Assembly: GCA_018675335.1 (NCBI GenBank) | Contig: JABGYH010000007.1 | Location: 1 to 64,000, forward strand | Source of the DNA: Candidatus Woesearchaeota archaeon | GTDB lineage: Archaea > Nanobdellota > Nanobdellia > Woesearchaeales > UBA11576 | DNA: 64,000 nucleotides | Reading direction: 5' to 3' | Shown: piece by piece, positions 7,428 through 16,481 of the stretch | Layout: every line of letters starts with the position of its first letter | Numbering within the stretch: position 1 is the stretch's first letter | Notes under the pieces: model-generated | Told to the model about the DNA's origin: nothing | Database searches by the model: none | The model's input: only the letters and a program-made list of their open reading frames with translations | Position numbers and translations under genes: made by a program

Positions 7428-8429
7428 TTAATTCGAACCATTAACATACGGTACAACTGTTACAGGATCTGGCTTAACATAAACTTGATAATTCATGCCA
7501 TTTCTTCCTTGAAGCGATCCAACACCTCTAAAAAATTGTTTGACATGCATTCTTTGCCCTTTCATGTTAACAAACTTATCAGAACGAAGTGTTTTCCAAT
7601 AACCCCTCACAGGATGAATTGGCCGAGGAGTTGATGTTCTTGATTTTAAAAAATCAGCAGTATCATTTGTGCTCAGTACGCGATAATGAGGTCTTACTGC
7701 AGTTTTTCTAACTTTACCATTAGCTTTCTTTTTAGGAGATTTTCTTGCTAGTTTTCTTGCAATAGCTAAACTATCATTACTTTCAACTCCAATAATAAAA
7801 TTTTCTGGATCCATAATGTAAACTGTTTGAGCAATATAGGACATAACAGAATTACCAATAGGTTCTTCTGCAGGAAATGATGAAGGCCGCCTAATACCAT
7901 TTTTCCACTCAGAATAATGGATTAATCTAGCATTAATATTAACTGCACCATATTCAACCAGTTCGCCAATTTCAATATCTGCGATTTTTACTGTATCATC
8001 AGGAATTTGTGCTAAGGCCAATGCTTTACTTAACGGATCCATATCTAATTCATCAATACCCCTTTGATCTGAACCAATATGATCACAAATACATTCAACA
8101 AAACGATATTTTTTGCCACCCAATGGTTCAAGAATTACAACTGATTGAGCATCTTCAAGTGCAGTAATTTTAAATGGCCTAACTAAAAAATCACCATTCT
8201 CTGCTGAAAGTGTTAAATAATCCTTAAGATAAACATGAAACTCTTCTAACCCTTGTCCTAATAATACAGGCCTCAAATCGCGAGAATCAACAGGGAAATC
8301 AAATAATGCTGAACGATTAGCCAAACTTGCAAGATACTCATGAACAGAATTTATGCCTGCGGCTGACTCAGTCTTAGAAATTTCAGTTTTATTAATAATC
8401 TCAACTAATCTATCAAAATGTACTCCCAT
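7428..8429 (-). CDS. Unknown protein with basic C-terminal domain
   Basis: 333 residues, family not recognised. Residues 1-200 form a mixed alpha/beta region (ILEPLGGKKYRFVECICDHIG). Residues 230-250 are a basic linker (KLARKSPKKKANGKVRKT). The C-terminal part has RPIHPVRGYWKTLRSDKF and HVKQFFRGVGSL, reminiscent of the VRGHWR...WRG element in some phage and DNA-associated proteins of unknown role. No signal peptide or membrane segment. Convergent with the GEP4-like gene (6-nt gap). Confidence 0.6.
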   Translation of the reverse strand: MGVHFDRLVEIINKTEISKTESAAGINSVHEYLASLANRSALFDFPVDSRDLRPVLLGQGLEEFHVYLKDYLTLSAENGDFLVRPFKITALEDAQSVVILEPLGGKKYRFVECICDHIGSDQRGIDELDMDPLSKALALAQIPDDTVKIADIEIGELVEYGAVNINARLIHYSEWKNGIRRPSSFPAEEPIGNSVMSYIAQTVYIMDPENFIIGVESNDSLAIARKLARKSPKKKANGKVRKTAVRPHYRVLSTNDTADFLKSRTSTPRPIHPVRGYWKTLRSDKFVNMKGQRMHVKQFFRGVGSLQGRNGMNYQVYVKPDPVTVVPYVNGSN

Positions 8430-8507
8430 AAAAATCTCAACCCTTCAAACACTAGAAATAGGTATTCAATTTTTAAAGCTTGTGGGCGCATTTATAAATA
8501 AAAAGAG

Positions 8508-8792
8508 TCACAAATAGCTTTGAAACACTGTTAAACTAGCACTTATTTCAGGAAGATAATTTATTGCAGCTCCAACTCCATAAGGTATAGTGTAAGGACT
8601 TGGCACCCCCCAAATAGAATCCATTGCAGGAGGAATAATTGGAATCCAATGTTCCCCAGTTAATTTTCCTACCAACCCCATAGAAAACCCAAAAATAAAA
8701 CTTATTCCACTAACAACAACAATATCTCTTGAATCATCCCAACTATTAGATACTTTTGATAATATTTTTTCTAACTTTACAGACTTAGCCAT
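8508..8792 (-). CDS. Small membrane protein, unknown
   Basis: 94 residues from MAKSVKLEKILSKV (ATG 8790-8792); the frame is open further upstream but that part overlaps the divergent TrmB gene and its promoter. One clear membrane segment (DIVVVSGISFIFGFSMGLVG) and a second weaker hydrophobic stretch rich in Pro and Gly (PYTIPYGVGAAINYL). No family recognised. Shares its upstream region with the TrmB-type regulator. Confidence 0.5.
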   Translation of the reverse strand: MAKSVKLEKILSKVSNSWDDSRDIVVVSGISFIFGFSMGLVGKLTGEHWIPIIPPAMDSIWGVPSPYTIPYGVGAAINYLPEISASLTVFQSYL

Positions 8793-8860
8793 ATTTTTCA
8801 CACCAATTAGACTTAAATCTGCCAACCAATATAAATCTAAGTTGTTATTTTTAATAACAA

Positions 8861-8870
8861 CATTTAAATA
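8861..8870 (+). promoter_or_regulatory. TATA box of the TrmB-type gene
   Basis: CATTTAAATA centred 27 nt before the ATG at 8893; predicts a leaderless mRNA. Confidence 0.5.
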
Positions 8871-8892
8871 GTTATTTTGATCATAAACAAAT

Positions 8893-9603
8893 ATGGATTT
8901 AATTGAAAAATTAAGAACTGCAGGACTCACAGGAAATGAATCAAAAGTCTATTACGAACTATTATGCAAAGGAACATTATCCGCAAATAATCTTTCCAAA
9001 ATAATAAGCATGGATCGCACACTAACATATTCTATTTTAAATAAATTAATTGACAAAGGACTTGTAAGTTATATTGTCAAAGATAAAAAAAAATATTTTG
9101 ACGCAGCAGATCCAAACAACTTACTAAATTCAATCAAAGAAAAAGAAGCGTATGTTAAAAATTTAATTCCATCATTAAAAAAAATAGAAATATCAAAGGA
9201 ATCAAAACAAGAGATTACTGTTTATGAAGGAAAAGCTGCAGTGCGAATGTTTTTTCGCGAATTTAAAAAACATAAAAAAACTTGTTCATTTGGTGCAACT
9301 GGCAGAGCATACGATATACTATATGAGTCACCTGCACTAGTAAAAGAATTAGAAAAAATTGGATTTAGTTCAAGAATAATAACTCACCCAAAATTTAAAA
9401 ATCATCCTATGACTCAAGTAAAAAATATACAAACAAGATTTTTGAAATTAAAAAGTGAAGCAACTACAACAATTTTTAATGACAACATAGTCATCCACAC
9501 AATTTCAGAAAAACCAAAAATAATACAAATCAAAAATAAAACAATTGCGGAAAGTTACCAAAACCATTTTGAAATATTATGGGATTCATCGAGTAAAAAA
9601 TAA
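8893..9603 (+). CDS. TrmB-family transcriptional regulator
   Basis: 236 residues. The N-terminal winged helix (LRTAGLTGNESKVYYELLCKG, LSKIISMDRTLTYSILNKL) is typical of TrmB, the archaeal regulator family responding to sugars or other metabolites. A long helix follows (105-120) and then a phospholipase-D-like sensory half (YEGKAAVRMFFREFKKH, FGATGRAYDIL). Ligand unknown. TATA box at -27. It ends 57 nt before the secreted Cys-rich gene and could control that gene or the divergent small membrane protein. Confidence 0.85.
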   Translation: MDLIEKLRTAGLTGNESKVYYELLCKGTLSANNLSKIISMDRTLTYSILNKLIDKGLVSYIVKDKKKYFDAADPNNLLNSIKEKEAYVKNLIPSLKKIEISKESKQEITVYEGKAAVRMFFREFKKHKKTCSFGATGRAYDILYESPALVKELEKIGFSSRIITHPKFKNHPMTQVKNIQTRFLKLKSEATTTIFNDNIVIHTISEKPKIIQIKNKTIAESYQNHFEILWDSSSKK

Positions 9604-9630
9604 CAAATACACCCCAATTATTAAGAAAAG

Positions 9631-9640
9631 TATATAAATA
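9631..9640 (+). promoter_or_regulatory. TATA box of the Cys-rich protein gene
   Basis: TATATAAATA centred about 26 nt before ATG 9661. This spacing favours ATG 9661 over the in-frame GTG at 9649. Confidence 0.5.
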
Positions 9641-9660
9641 AAGATTGCGTGAGCGACTAT

Positions 9661-11934
9661 ATGAAAAGAGGTAAATTATTTTTAGGACTAACACTGCTGA
9701 TCATTCTATTTATTTGTTCTATTACTTTTGCAATCGCAAGCATAGGAGATGCAATTGAAAACATAGACAATTATGTTGAACAATACAATTCAGGAAAAAT
9801 AACTGCACCAAAACTTGTGGTATTCATAGACTATGAACTAAATAAAGCATACGAAGATTTAGATGATTCAGGCGAGCGATCATTTTCAGAATCCGACATT
9901 GAAAATGTAATGGACGAACAACCAGACAAAAAAAGAAGTCGAGCAAAATTTGAAAAAATTTGGCACACAAATGATTTTGAAATTGCTTTGATGGCAAACG
10001 AATTCTACCGACACGATCGAGATTATTACGAAAAAAGAGAAAGTGAATCCGAAGCATTTTATGATGTATTTTTTGATGTTCGATCCAGCGAAGGATTTAG
10101 TGATTCCGAAATTGACGAATTTAAAACAGATGTTAAAAATTTTATTAAAGATCTAAAAAAAGAATTAGACTCAGTAGATTCAGATTACCAATATAATTCT
10201 AAACAAATGAAACAATTACGTGAAAGATTTAGTAAATTAAAATTTATAGCATTTCAATTTCAAACTGAACAAGAAAAATGTGTCGAAGTCATGGACGAAT
10301 TATTTGAAGACGAACGACAATACAAAGAAGAAATACAATTTAATACCCGACTAAAAGAACTCAATAGAACGGACTGTCGTTGGGAAAATAGATGTGATCA
10401 CGTATGTGAACCTGAAGAATTTTGTTCTGACAGTTGTTATGTAGAAGAAGTTTGCGACGATAATTGTTGGGATGATTGCCACAGAGAAGAAGTTTGTGAA
10501 AACGTATGTAAAACTGTTGGAACTGGACTTGGAGCAGCAAGTGAACCCTCAAATAATACTGAGGATAATTCAAATGATAATACTACTGAAGATGATTTGG
10601 AAAATGATAATACCAACAACAACACAACTTCTGAAAATAATGATGAACCAGATGATTCTGACGATGCAAATTCAAACAACAATTTAGATGAAAACGAGTT
10701 CCCAAAAATAGAAGAATGCCACAGGGAATGTCGTCAAGAAACTAAATGTGAAAAAAGATGCGATACAAATTGTCACACCGAACCAAGATGTGAAACACAC
10801 TGCGAAACTCGAGATAGATGTTTTGATCAATGTTTTCAAGAAGAACACTGCAATAATTTTACCGAAGGCGAACTATGGATAGAAGGAGTATGTTCACCAC
10901 AATTTACCGATTTAAGAATTAATGGTCATGGACCTGGTCTTGATATGTTTCATGAATTAAATGAATTTGATAATCAAATGGATTGCACAAACCGAATTAA
11001 AAACCATGTCCAAATAAGAAAAGCGTTTCAAGATGATGTTGACTCAGAATTTGTACAATGGTATTTTGAAGAATTTATAGGTGACGATCCAGAAAAACTA
11101 AGTAATGGAGACTCAGGATTTAGACGAGTTTTAGAAACATTAACTAGAAATGAAGAAGAAATTTCTCGCGAAATGCATTGCGGAGAAGAATCAAGCTCAT
11201 GGCCTGAAGGATTTGATCAAATAGATATAGATTACAAAAAGAAAAATACCCACGTAGAAGTATGGGAGAAAAAAATTCCAGTAGAAGGAGATATGAAATA
11301 CTGGACTACACTTTACAAATACACTTGGATGCCTGAAAAAAATCTAGTAAAAACTATGATAGAACATCAAATGGAAAAGAAAAAAGACTTCGGACCAAGC
11401 GCAAAAGAAATCTCAGAAATTAAAGCCGACGAAGGAAAGATGGAATTAATATCTCGCCTTGCCGAAAAACATGGAGGGTCATTTGATGTATTATTACAAC
11501 TTGAAGATTCCAATGGCGCAATTGTAAAAAAATACTTACAAATCAATCCAGATGTTGCCATACAATTTGTTGATAAATTTGAAGGAGATGAAGATATTTC
11601 AGTTTTTATAGACTATGACGTATTATATAATTTCATAAGATATATTAAATTTGAAATAGAAGGAGACGAAATAAGAGGACCTTACTGGGTAAATTTTGAA
11701 AATGATGATGGGGGCCCAGGAAAATTCTTTAGCATCATTGGAGGAATCTCTAAAATGTGGAGAGAAGGAGTAAAAATACGACCAAGATATGCAATCGCGA
11801 AAATGTTTTTTAGTGCAAAAGATATCATGGGAATTATGAAAGAAGGCGATGGAAATAATTTTGATGATAACAACTATGCAAATGAAGGCGGAACAAAAAT
11901 AAGTGGAAATGTTGTTCTTGAGAGGGAAAGATGA
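9661..11934 (+). CDS. Secreted protein with two Cys-rich blocks, unknown
   Basis: 757 residues from ATG 9661, four residues after an in-frame GTG; the TATA spacing favours the ATG. A signal peptide or anchor spans 1-30 (KRGKLFLGLTLLIILF). Residues 40-230 are acidic and helical. Two Cys-rich blocks (about 236-284 and 352-398) carry many Cys in short C-x3-C, C-x5-C spacings (CDHVCEPEEFCSDSC; CETHCETRDRCFDQC) and flank an Asn/Asp/Glu/Thr linker. The rest (420-740) is unrecognised. The paired blocks suggest disulfide-rich domains outside the cell or a metal-binding role. The signal peptide resembles that of the protein at 62067. Confidence 0.72.
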   Translation: MKRGKLFLGLTLLIILFICSITFAIASIGDAIENIDNYVEQYNSGKITAPKLVVFIDYELNKAYEDLDDSGERSFSESDIENVMDEQPDKKRSRAKFEKIWHTNDFEIALMANEFYRHDRDYYEKRESESEAFYDVFFDVRSSEGFSDSEIDEFKTDVKNFIKDLKKELDSVDSDYQYNSKQMKQLRERFSKLKFIAFQFQTEQEKCVEVMDELFEDERQYKEEIQFNTRLKELNRTDCRWENRCDHVCEPEEFCSDSCYVEEVCDDNCWDDCHREEVCENVCKTVGTGLGAASEPSNNTEDNSNDNTTEDDLENDNTNNNTTSENNDEPDDSDDANSNNNLDENEFPKIEECHRECRQETKCEKRCDTNCHTEPRCETHCETRDRCFDQCFQEEHCNNFTEGELWIEGVCSPQFTDLRINGHGPGLDMFHELNEFDNQMDCTNRIKNHVQIRKAFQDDVDSEFVQWYFEEFIGDDPEKLSNGDSGFRRVLETLTRNEEEISREMHCGEESSSWPEGFDQIDIDYKKKNTHVEVWEKKIPVEGDMKYWTTLYKYTWMPEKNLVKTMIEHQMEKKKDFGPSAKEISEIKADEGKMELISRLAEKHGGSFDVLLQLEDSNGAIVKKYLQINPDVAIQFVDKFEGDEDISVFIDYDVLYNFIRYIKFEIEGDEIRGPYWVNFENDDGGPGKFFSIIGGISKMWREGVKIRPRYAIAKMFFSAKDIMGIMKEGDGNNFDDNNYANEGGTKISGNVVLERER

Positions 11935-12341
11935 AACTTAATTTAAAAAATAAAAAACTCAAAAATAACGAGGATGAGATTATAGCATTAAAATCCAAAA
12001 ATAAAAAGAATAATGAAAATTTAAATTTTAACAATAAAAAACATTTATTTGGGACAATACAATTAGGAATAGTCATTGTTGTTTTTTTATTGTGGTTGTC
12101 AGGAGCATTATTTATTGAATCATACATTTTACCATTTTTTATAATTCCGTTTGTGATTGGAAACATAGTATTTCTTTTTATTAACAAAACAAAAGGACTA
12201 CCCGTAAATGTTATTATGATGTTACTCACATTTGTTCAATTCGTGTTTTTACTTGAGTATCTGGCAACAGTCATAGGTGCATTTCTTAGTTTATATCACA
12301 CAATAAGAATTGGAATTTGGTGGTGGAAAACCATTAAGTAG
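11931..12341 (+). CDS. Small membrane protein coupled to the Cys-rich protein
   Basis: 136 residues. A cytoplasmic N-terminal stretch of about 40 residues rich in Lys and Asn is followed by four membrane segments between 45 and 130, ending in IRIGIWWWKTIK. The ATGA overlap at 11931-11934 means it is translated coupled to the secreted protein before it, so the two probably work together. Family not recognised. It meets the next gene tail to tail with an 8-nt overlap. Confidence 0.65.
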   Translation: MKLNLKNKKLKNNEDEIIALKSKNKKNNENLNFNNKKHLFGTIQLGIVIVVFLLWLSGALFIESYILPFFIIPFVIGNIVFLFINKTKGLPVNVIMMLLTFVQFVFLLEYLATVIGAFLSLYHTIRIGIWWWKTIK

Positions 12342-13164
12342 AATAATATTTTTCATAAATTTTTATTAAATCTAAAACTTTTTTTCCACATCCAAAATCA
12401 GTTGCTAAACCAACAATATTTTCTTTTAATTTTGCAGAATAAGACAAAACTTTTTTTTGCGCTGCAACAATTCCAAAACGCTCAGAAGTCTTTGGACTAA
12501 ATAATTGAAATAATAAAACAGTAACTACATCAGGAGAACTTCCAGAGGGAATCCACTTAAGCCTATCTTGCAAACTAGTATCCCCAACATAAAATGGAAC
12601 TCCAATTTCTTGATTATATGCAAGAGTTCTATAAACTGAATTTGGATGAAACCAACCCATTTGATCTGATGCTTGAACGATTTTTCCAACTAATGAACTT
12701 GGAGGATTTAAATGAGGAGTTAACGTAGGACTTTGATAATCATGAGATAAAATTGCAGACGTCATTAATGGATCATATTCTGCTAAATTAAAATAAGTAG
12801 CGAATTGTTTAGCACGAATAGAACTAATCACTTGATGATTATTTTGCTCAGAAGGAACTACTAATCCAAACTCATTAAATCTTCCAGAATCATGAAATAA
12901 TGCCGCAAGTTTCGTTGCAACAGTTGCTGCAATTAGCGGTTGCGCAGGATTTATACTCAGTCCATCCCCCACAAATTCTTCACGCTCAGACTCAGATAAA
13001 TTTTTAATCAAATCAACAGACCTATCTTTAACAACAATCCCATGTTTAAATCCATGATGTTCGCTTTGAAAAAAAGCACCAACCCAAGGAACTGACTCAA
13101 AACATTCTTTTAGAGCTTGCTCTAAAACTGAATCATGCAATTTAACTAAATTTAATGATCTCAT
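12334..13164 (-). CDS. HD-domain phosphohydrolase
   Basis: 276 residues from ATG 13162-13164, one codon after an in-frame TTG. HD features are visible: HHGFKHGIVV supplies the first His, AALFHDSGRF the HD pair, ILSHDY a third His-Asp, and ASDQMG the distal Asp. HD enzymes hydrolyse phosphate esters or nucleotides with metal; substrate unknown. It has no clear similarity to the other HD protein (248-784) beyond the motifs. Tail-to-tail overlap of 8 nt with the membrane protein gene. Confidence 0.7.
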   Translation of the reverse strand: MRSLNLVKLHDSVLEQALKECFESVPWVGAFFQSEHHGFKHGIVVKDRSVDLIKNLSESEREEFVGDGLSINPAQPLIAATVATKLAALFHDSGRFNEFGLVVPSEQNNHQVISSIRAKQFATYFNLAEYDPLMTSAILSHDYQSPTLTPHLNPPSSLVGKIVQASDQMGWFHPNSVYRTLAYNQEIGVPFYVGDTSLQDRLKWIPSGSSPDVVTVLLFQLFSPKTSERFGIVAAQKKVLSYSAKLKENIVGLATDFGCGKKVLDLIKIYEKYYST

Positions 13165-13217
13165 CAATATTGCGTTATTTTAGAACAATTAATAAAAGTT
13201 GGTATACGCCCTAAATA

Positions 13218-13487
13218 CTAATTCTCGAAGATTATAAAACTAATATCAGTCAATGCTTTAATTTTATGATAAGTTTTTGCAGGAAATTGAAAATTTGATG
13301 GTGCGTTAACAATCCAAGTTTTATCTTTAAGAGTTATTTTGGCCGAGCCAGTTATTAAATAAATAGATTCTGAAACATTAATTTCGTTATCTCCTGCAAT
13401 AGAATCTTTTACTCTGTAAAGAATTTTAAACTTATCTGCTTGAAAAGTTTTACCTTTTTCGTTTTCTGCAATAAGTTTTATTTCCAT
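13218..13487 (-). CDS. Small cupin-domain protein
   Basis: 89 residues predicted to be all beta: VNVSESIYLITGSAKITL-like strands, then WIVNAPSNFQFPAKTYHKIKAL, which fits the second cupin motif (G-x5-P-x-G-x2-H) loosely, with P and H kept. Single-domain cupins bind metal and small molecules or act as sensors. The usual His-His-Glu cluster of motif 1 is not obvious, so a catalytic role is doubtful. Separate transcription unit ahead of copA. Confidence 0.6.
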   Translation of the reverse strand: MEIKLIAENEKGKTFQADKFKILYRVKDSIAGDNEINVSESIYLITGSAKITLKDKTWIVNAPSNFQFPAKTYHKIKALTDISFIIFEN

Positions 13488-13595
13488 GAGGGTTTAGATT
13501 AAAATAATATTATATAAAATTATTGTGAATCATATAAATAAAATCAAAAAAAAACAAGAAAAAACCCAAGGGAAAAAAACACACAATAAAAAAAA

Positions 13596-15794
13596 TTATA
13601 ATTTCTTAGACTTTAACAATAATGAGTTTGATACAACACTAATACTACTAAAAGCCATTGCAGCACCTGCAATCATAGGAGATAAAAGCCAACCAGTTAA
13701 TGGATACAATAATCCTGCAGCAATAGGAATTCCTAACGTGTTGTAAAACAATGCCCAAAACATATTCTGACGAATTTTTGTCATAGTTAATTTACTAAGC
13801 TTAATTGCTTTTGGAACATCTAAAAGATCATTTCGCATTAAAACAATATCACCTGATTCCATCGCAACATCAGTTCCAGAACCCATCGCAATACCAACAT
13901 CTGCAATTGCCAATGCAGGAGCATCATTAATACCATCACCAACCATTGCAACTAAACCTTTTCTTTGAAGTTGTTTAACATAATCTGCTTTGTCTTTTGG
14001 AAGAACACCTGCAAAAACATTTTTTGAAGAAAGATTTATTTGTTTTGCAATCGCATTCGCAGTTCGTTCATTATCACCTGTGATCATAAATACTTTAAGT
14101 CCTAATTTGTGAAGTTTTTGAATTGCAAATCTCGATGAAGGTTTAATTGTATCAGCAACTGCAATAACTCCTAATAATTTTGAATTATTTGAAAGAAGCA
14201 TAACTGTTTTACCTTCTAATTCTAAAGAATTGATTGATTCTGTAAATTCCTCTGAAGAAATTTTATTATTAAGTAATAATTGAGCATTACCTAAAAAATA
14301 TTTTGTAGAACCAATTTTTCCAGTCACCCCATTACCAGGAATTGCTTTGAAACCCGAAACTGATTTTAACGCAAACTTAGATTCTTTAGCTTTTTTTACA
14401 ATTGCTTCAGCTAGCGGATGTTCACTAGAATTTTCAAGACTTGCCATAATTTTAAGAATATCTGACTTTGAATGCTTTTTTGAAAAAGAAACAATATCTG
14501 TTACTTTTGGTTTTCCTTGCGTTATTGTTCCAGTCTTATCAAAAATTATGTATTTTAATTTATGCGCAGTTTCTAATGCTTCACCACCTTTAATAAGAAT
14601 TCCTTTTTTTGCACCCTTACCCGTTCCAACCATTATCGCAGTCGGCGTTGCAAGACCAAGTGCACAAGGACATGCAATAACTAAAACAGATACTGCTGCA
14701 ACTAAAGAAAATTTAAAATCGCCATGTGAAAAAAGAAACCAACTAAAAAAAGTTATGATTGCAATACCTAAAACTGCAGGAACAAAATACGCAGCAACAT
14801 TATCTGCAAAACGTTGAATTGGAGCTTTACTTCCTTGAGCATCTTGAATTAATTTGATAATTTGAGCAAGAGTAGTATTAGCACCAACTTTAGTTGCTTT
14901 AAATTTAAAAGATCCATGTTTGTTAATCGTCCCACCAATTACAGATTCTCCTTTGTTTTTTTCCACAGGAATACTTTCTCCTGTAACCATACTTTCATCA
15001 ACTGAAGAAAACCCTTCAACAATAACACCATCAACTGGAACTTTTTCCCCAGGTCTTACAAAAATTATATCATTTAATTTAACTTGATCAACAGGGATTT
15101 TAAATTCAGTTTTATCCCTAATAACTGTTGCAAGTTTTGGTTGAAGATTCATAAGTTGTTTTATTGCATCAGAAGTTTTACCTTTTGCTCTTGCTTCTAA
15201 AAAACGCCCAAACACAACAATAGTTATCAAAACTGCACTTGCTTCAAAAAATTGATGACCTGAATTTGTAACTGTTGCATACACACTGAAAAAATATGCA
15301 GAACTAGTTCCAAGAACAATCAAACTATCCATGTTTGCAGAAAAAGATTTTAAAGATTGCCATGCACTTTTATACATTGGCAACGCAACATAAAACTGAA
15401 TTGGAGTTGCTAAAACCCACATAATATAATTTTGATAAGGAATGGGTGATTTCATAAAAAACATGCCCAAAATAAAAGTAGGAATTGCAAATAATAAACT
15501 TAAAAATAAATAATTTTTTAATTCATTTAATTCTGATTTCTTTTTTTGAAAAGATTTAGATAAAGATTCCGATCCACTTAATTTTGCACCAAATCCTTTT
15601 GAGTTTATAATTTTCATTAACTCTACAGGAGAAGTTTTTGTATTTGTTGTTATTGTCGCACTATTAGTTGTTAAATTAACTGTTGCTTGTGCTACTTTAG
15701 AATTTTTTTCTAAAGCTTTAGTAATTATTGCCGAACAACTAGCACAATGCATTCCTGAAATATCCAAGTTAATTTTGTTATTATCTTTTTTCAT
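13596..15794 (-). CDS. copA: Copper-exporting P1B-type ATPase CopA
   Basis: 732 residues from [13 protein letters not shown] (ATG 15792-15794, GGTGA just upstream). An N-terminal HMA domain binds Cu(I) through GMHCASC. Then the P1B ATPase: eight membrane helices, the CPC ion-binding motif in [24 protein letters not shown] in the actuator domain, the phosphorylated Asp in [19 protein letters not shown] (the HP motif) and [10 protein letters not shown]. It pumps Cu(I) out of the cytoplasm. It lies in a row of minus-strand metal genes with the DUF2318 lipoprotein and HMA membrane protein upstream. Confidence 0.95.
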   Translation of the reverse strand: MKKDNNKINLDISGMHCASCSAIITKALEKNSKVAQATVNLTTNSATITTNTKTSPVELMKIINSKGFGAKLSGSESLSKSFQKKKSELNELKNYLFLSLLFAIPTFILGMFFMKSPIPYQNYIMWVLATPIQFYVALPMYKSAWQSLKSFSANMDSLIVLGTSSAYFFSVYATVTNSGHQFFEASAVLITIVVFGRFLEARAKGKTSDAIKQLMNLQPKLATVIRDKTEFKIPVDQVKLNDIIFVRPGEKVPVDGVIVEGFSSVDESMVTGESIPVEKNKGESVIGGTINKHGSFKFKATKVGANTTLAQIIKLIQDAQGSKAPIQRFADNVAAYFVPAVLGIAIITFFSWFLFSHGDFKFSLVAAVSVLVIACPCALGLATPTAIMVGTGKGAKKGILIKGGEALETAHKLKYIIFDKTGTITQGKPKVTDIVSFSKKHSKSDILKIMASLENSSEHPLAEAIVKKAKESKFALKSVSGFKAIPGNGVTGKIGSTKYFLGNAQLLLNNKISSEEFTESINSLELEGKTVMLLSNNSKLLGVIAVADTIKPSSRFAIQKLHKLGLKVFMITGDNERTANAIAKQINLSSKNVFAGVLPKDKADYVKQLQRKGLVAMVGDGINDAPALAIADVGIAMGSGTDVAMESGDIVLMRNDLLDVPKAIKLSKLTMTKIRQNMFWALFYNTLGIPIAAGLLYPLTGWLLSPMIAGAAMAFSSISVVSNSLLLKSKKL

Positions 15795-15858
15795 ATGAAT
15801 CACCAAACACAAATAATATATGCTATTATCTAAATAATATGCTCACTTATCTTTTCAT

Positions 15859-16308
15859 CTAAACAAACCTGAATTTATTTTGTTCTAGATCCGCCCCATT
15901 AATTAAAACAAAATCATCTTCAATTGCGTGTGCTAAAAAACTAGGCCAACATCCTCCAGGCTTATTCTTTGTTCCAATGTCATCAATTTCAAAAGAAGTT
16001 CCACATTTATTACATTTCATCTTTGAACCTACTTGAACATAACCTTGACTTCCTCCGCAAACATCACAAGCATCAAATGCAGTGTGAACTTGATTGTCAG
16101 AACCAAGCACTGCAAAATACCTAACTTTTGTTCCTGCAGAATCATATTCATAAAAGGATGCGCTGTTTGAAAGTTCGGAAAGTGGTATTTTAACCATATT
16201 TGAGTTTGTGTTTGCAACTACATTTCCTGTTGGAGAAGTTGAACTACCACACCCAACTAAAAAAATACTTATTGAAAACAATGCCAATATTAATAATAAT
16301 TTTTTCAT
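15859..16308 (-). CDS. DUF2318 lipoprotein, metal-binding
   Basis: 149 residues with a lipoprotein signal peptide (LLLILALFSISIFLVGCGSS) whose Cys would be lipidated. The mature part is a DUF2318 domain: SELSNSASFYEY, FAVLGSDNQVHTAFDAC, and the pairs CDVCGG and CNKCG with GGCWPS later. DUF2318 proteins accompany iron or copper uptake and export systems. The ATG overlaps the stop of the 56-residue gene upstream, so the two are coupled. Anchored on the outer face of the membrane. Confidence 0.85.
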   Translation of the reverse strand: MKKLLLILALFSISIFLVGCGSSTSPTGNVVANTNSNMVKIPLSELSNSASFYEYDSAGTKVRYFAVLGSDNQVHTAFDACDVCGGSQGYVQVGSKMKCNKCGTSFEIDDIGTKNKPGGCWPSFLAHAIEDDFVLINGADLEQNKFRFV

Positions 16309-16475
16309 TTCTGACCACCTTTACGCTTATTTTGTTGAATAAGATCTTTAAAAATAAAATAATACACACTCCAAAAAATAAGAGCGAATAAAAAAATAAA
16401 CAAAAGCCAGCTTAATATTGCTGATCCTGTACCAAAACCTAAACTGCCAAACATAGGGCATGTTGAGTAAGTCAT
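16305..16475 (-). CDS. 56-residue single-span membrane protein
   Basis: Starts MTYSTCPMFGSLGFG, has one membrane span (AILSWLLFIFLFALIFWS) and a basic end (QQNKRKGGQK). The stop codon overlaps the DUF2318 ATG (ATGA), and its start is 7 nt after the HMA membrane gene, so all three are one operon. The N-terminal CPMF motif could bind metal. It is too short for most gene callers. Function unknown, presumably an accessory subunit of the metal system. Confidence 0.65.
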   Translation of the reverse strand: MTYSTCPMFGSLGFGTGSAILSWLLFIFLFALIFWSVYYFIFKDLIQQNKRKGGQK

Positions 16476-16481
16476 TAAAAC

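Noticed and set aside
13525-13746. Plus-strand ORF at the end of copA
   Set aside because: Antisense to conserved CopA codons; Lys/Asn-rich start from an A-run, no ribosome site or family match.
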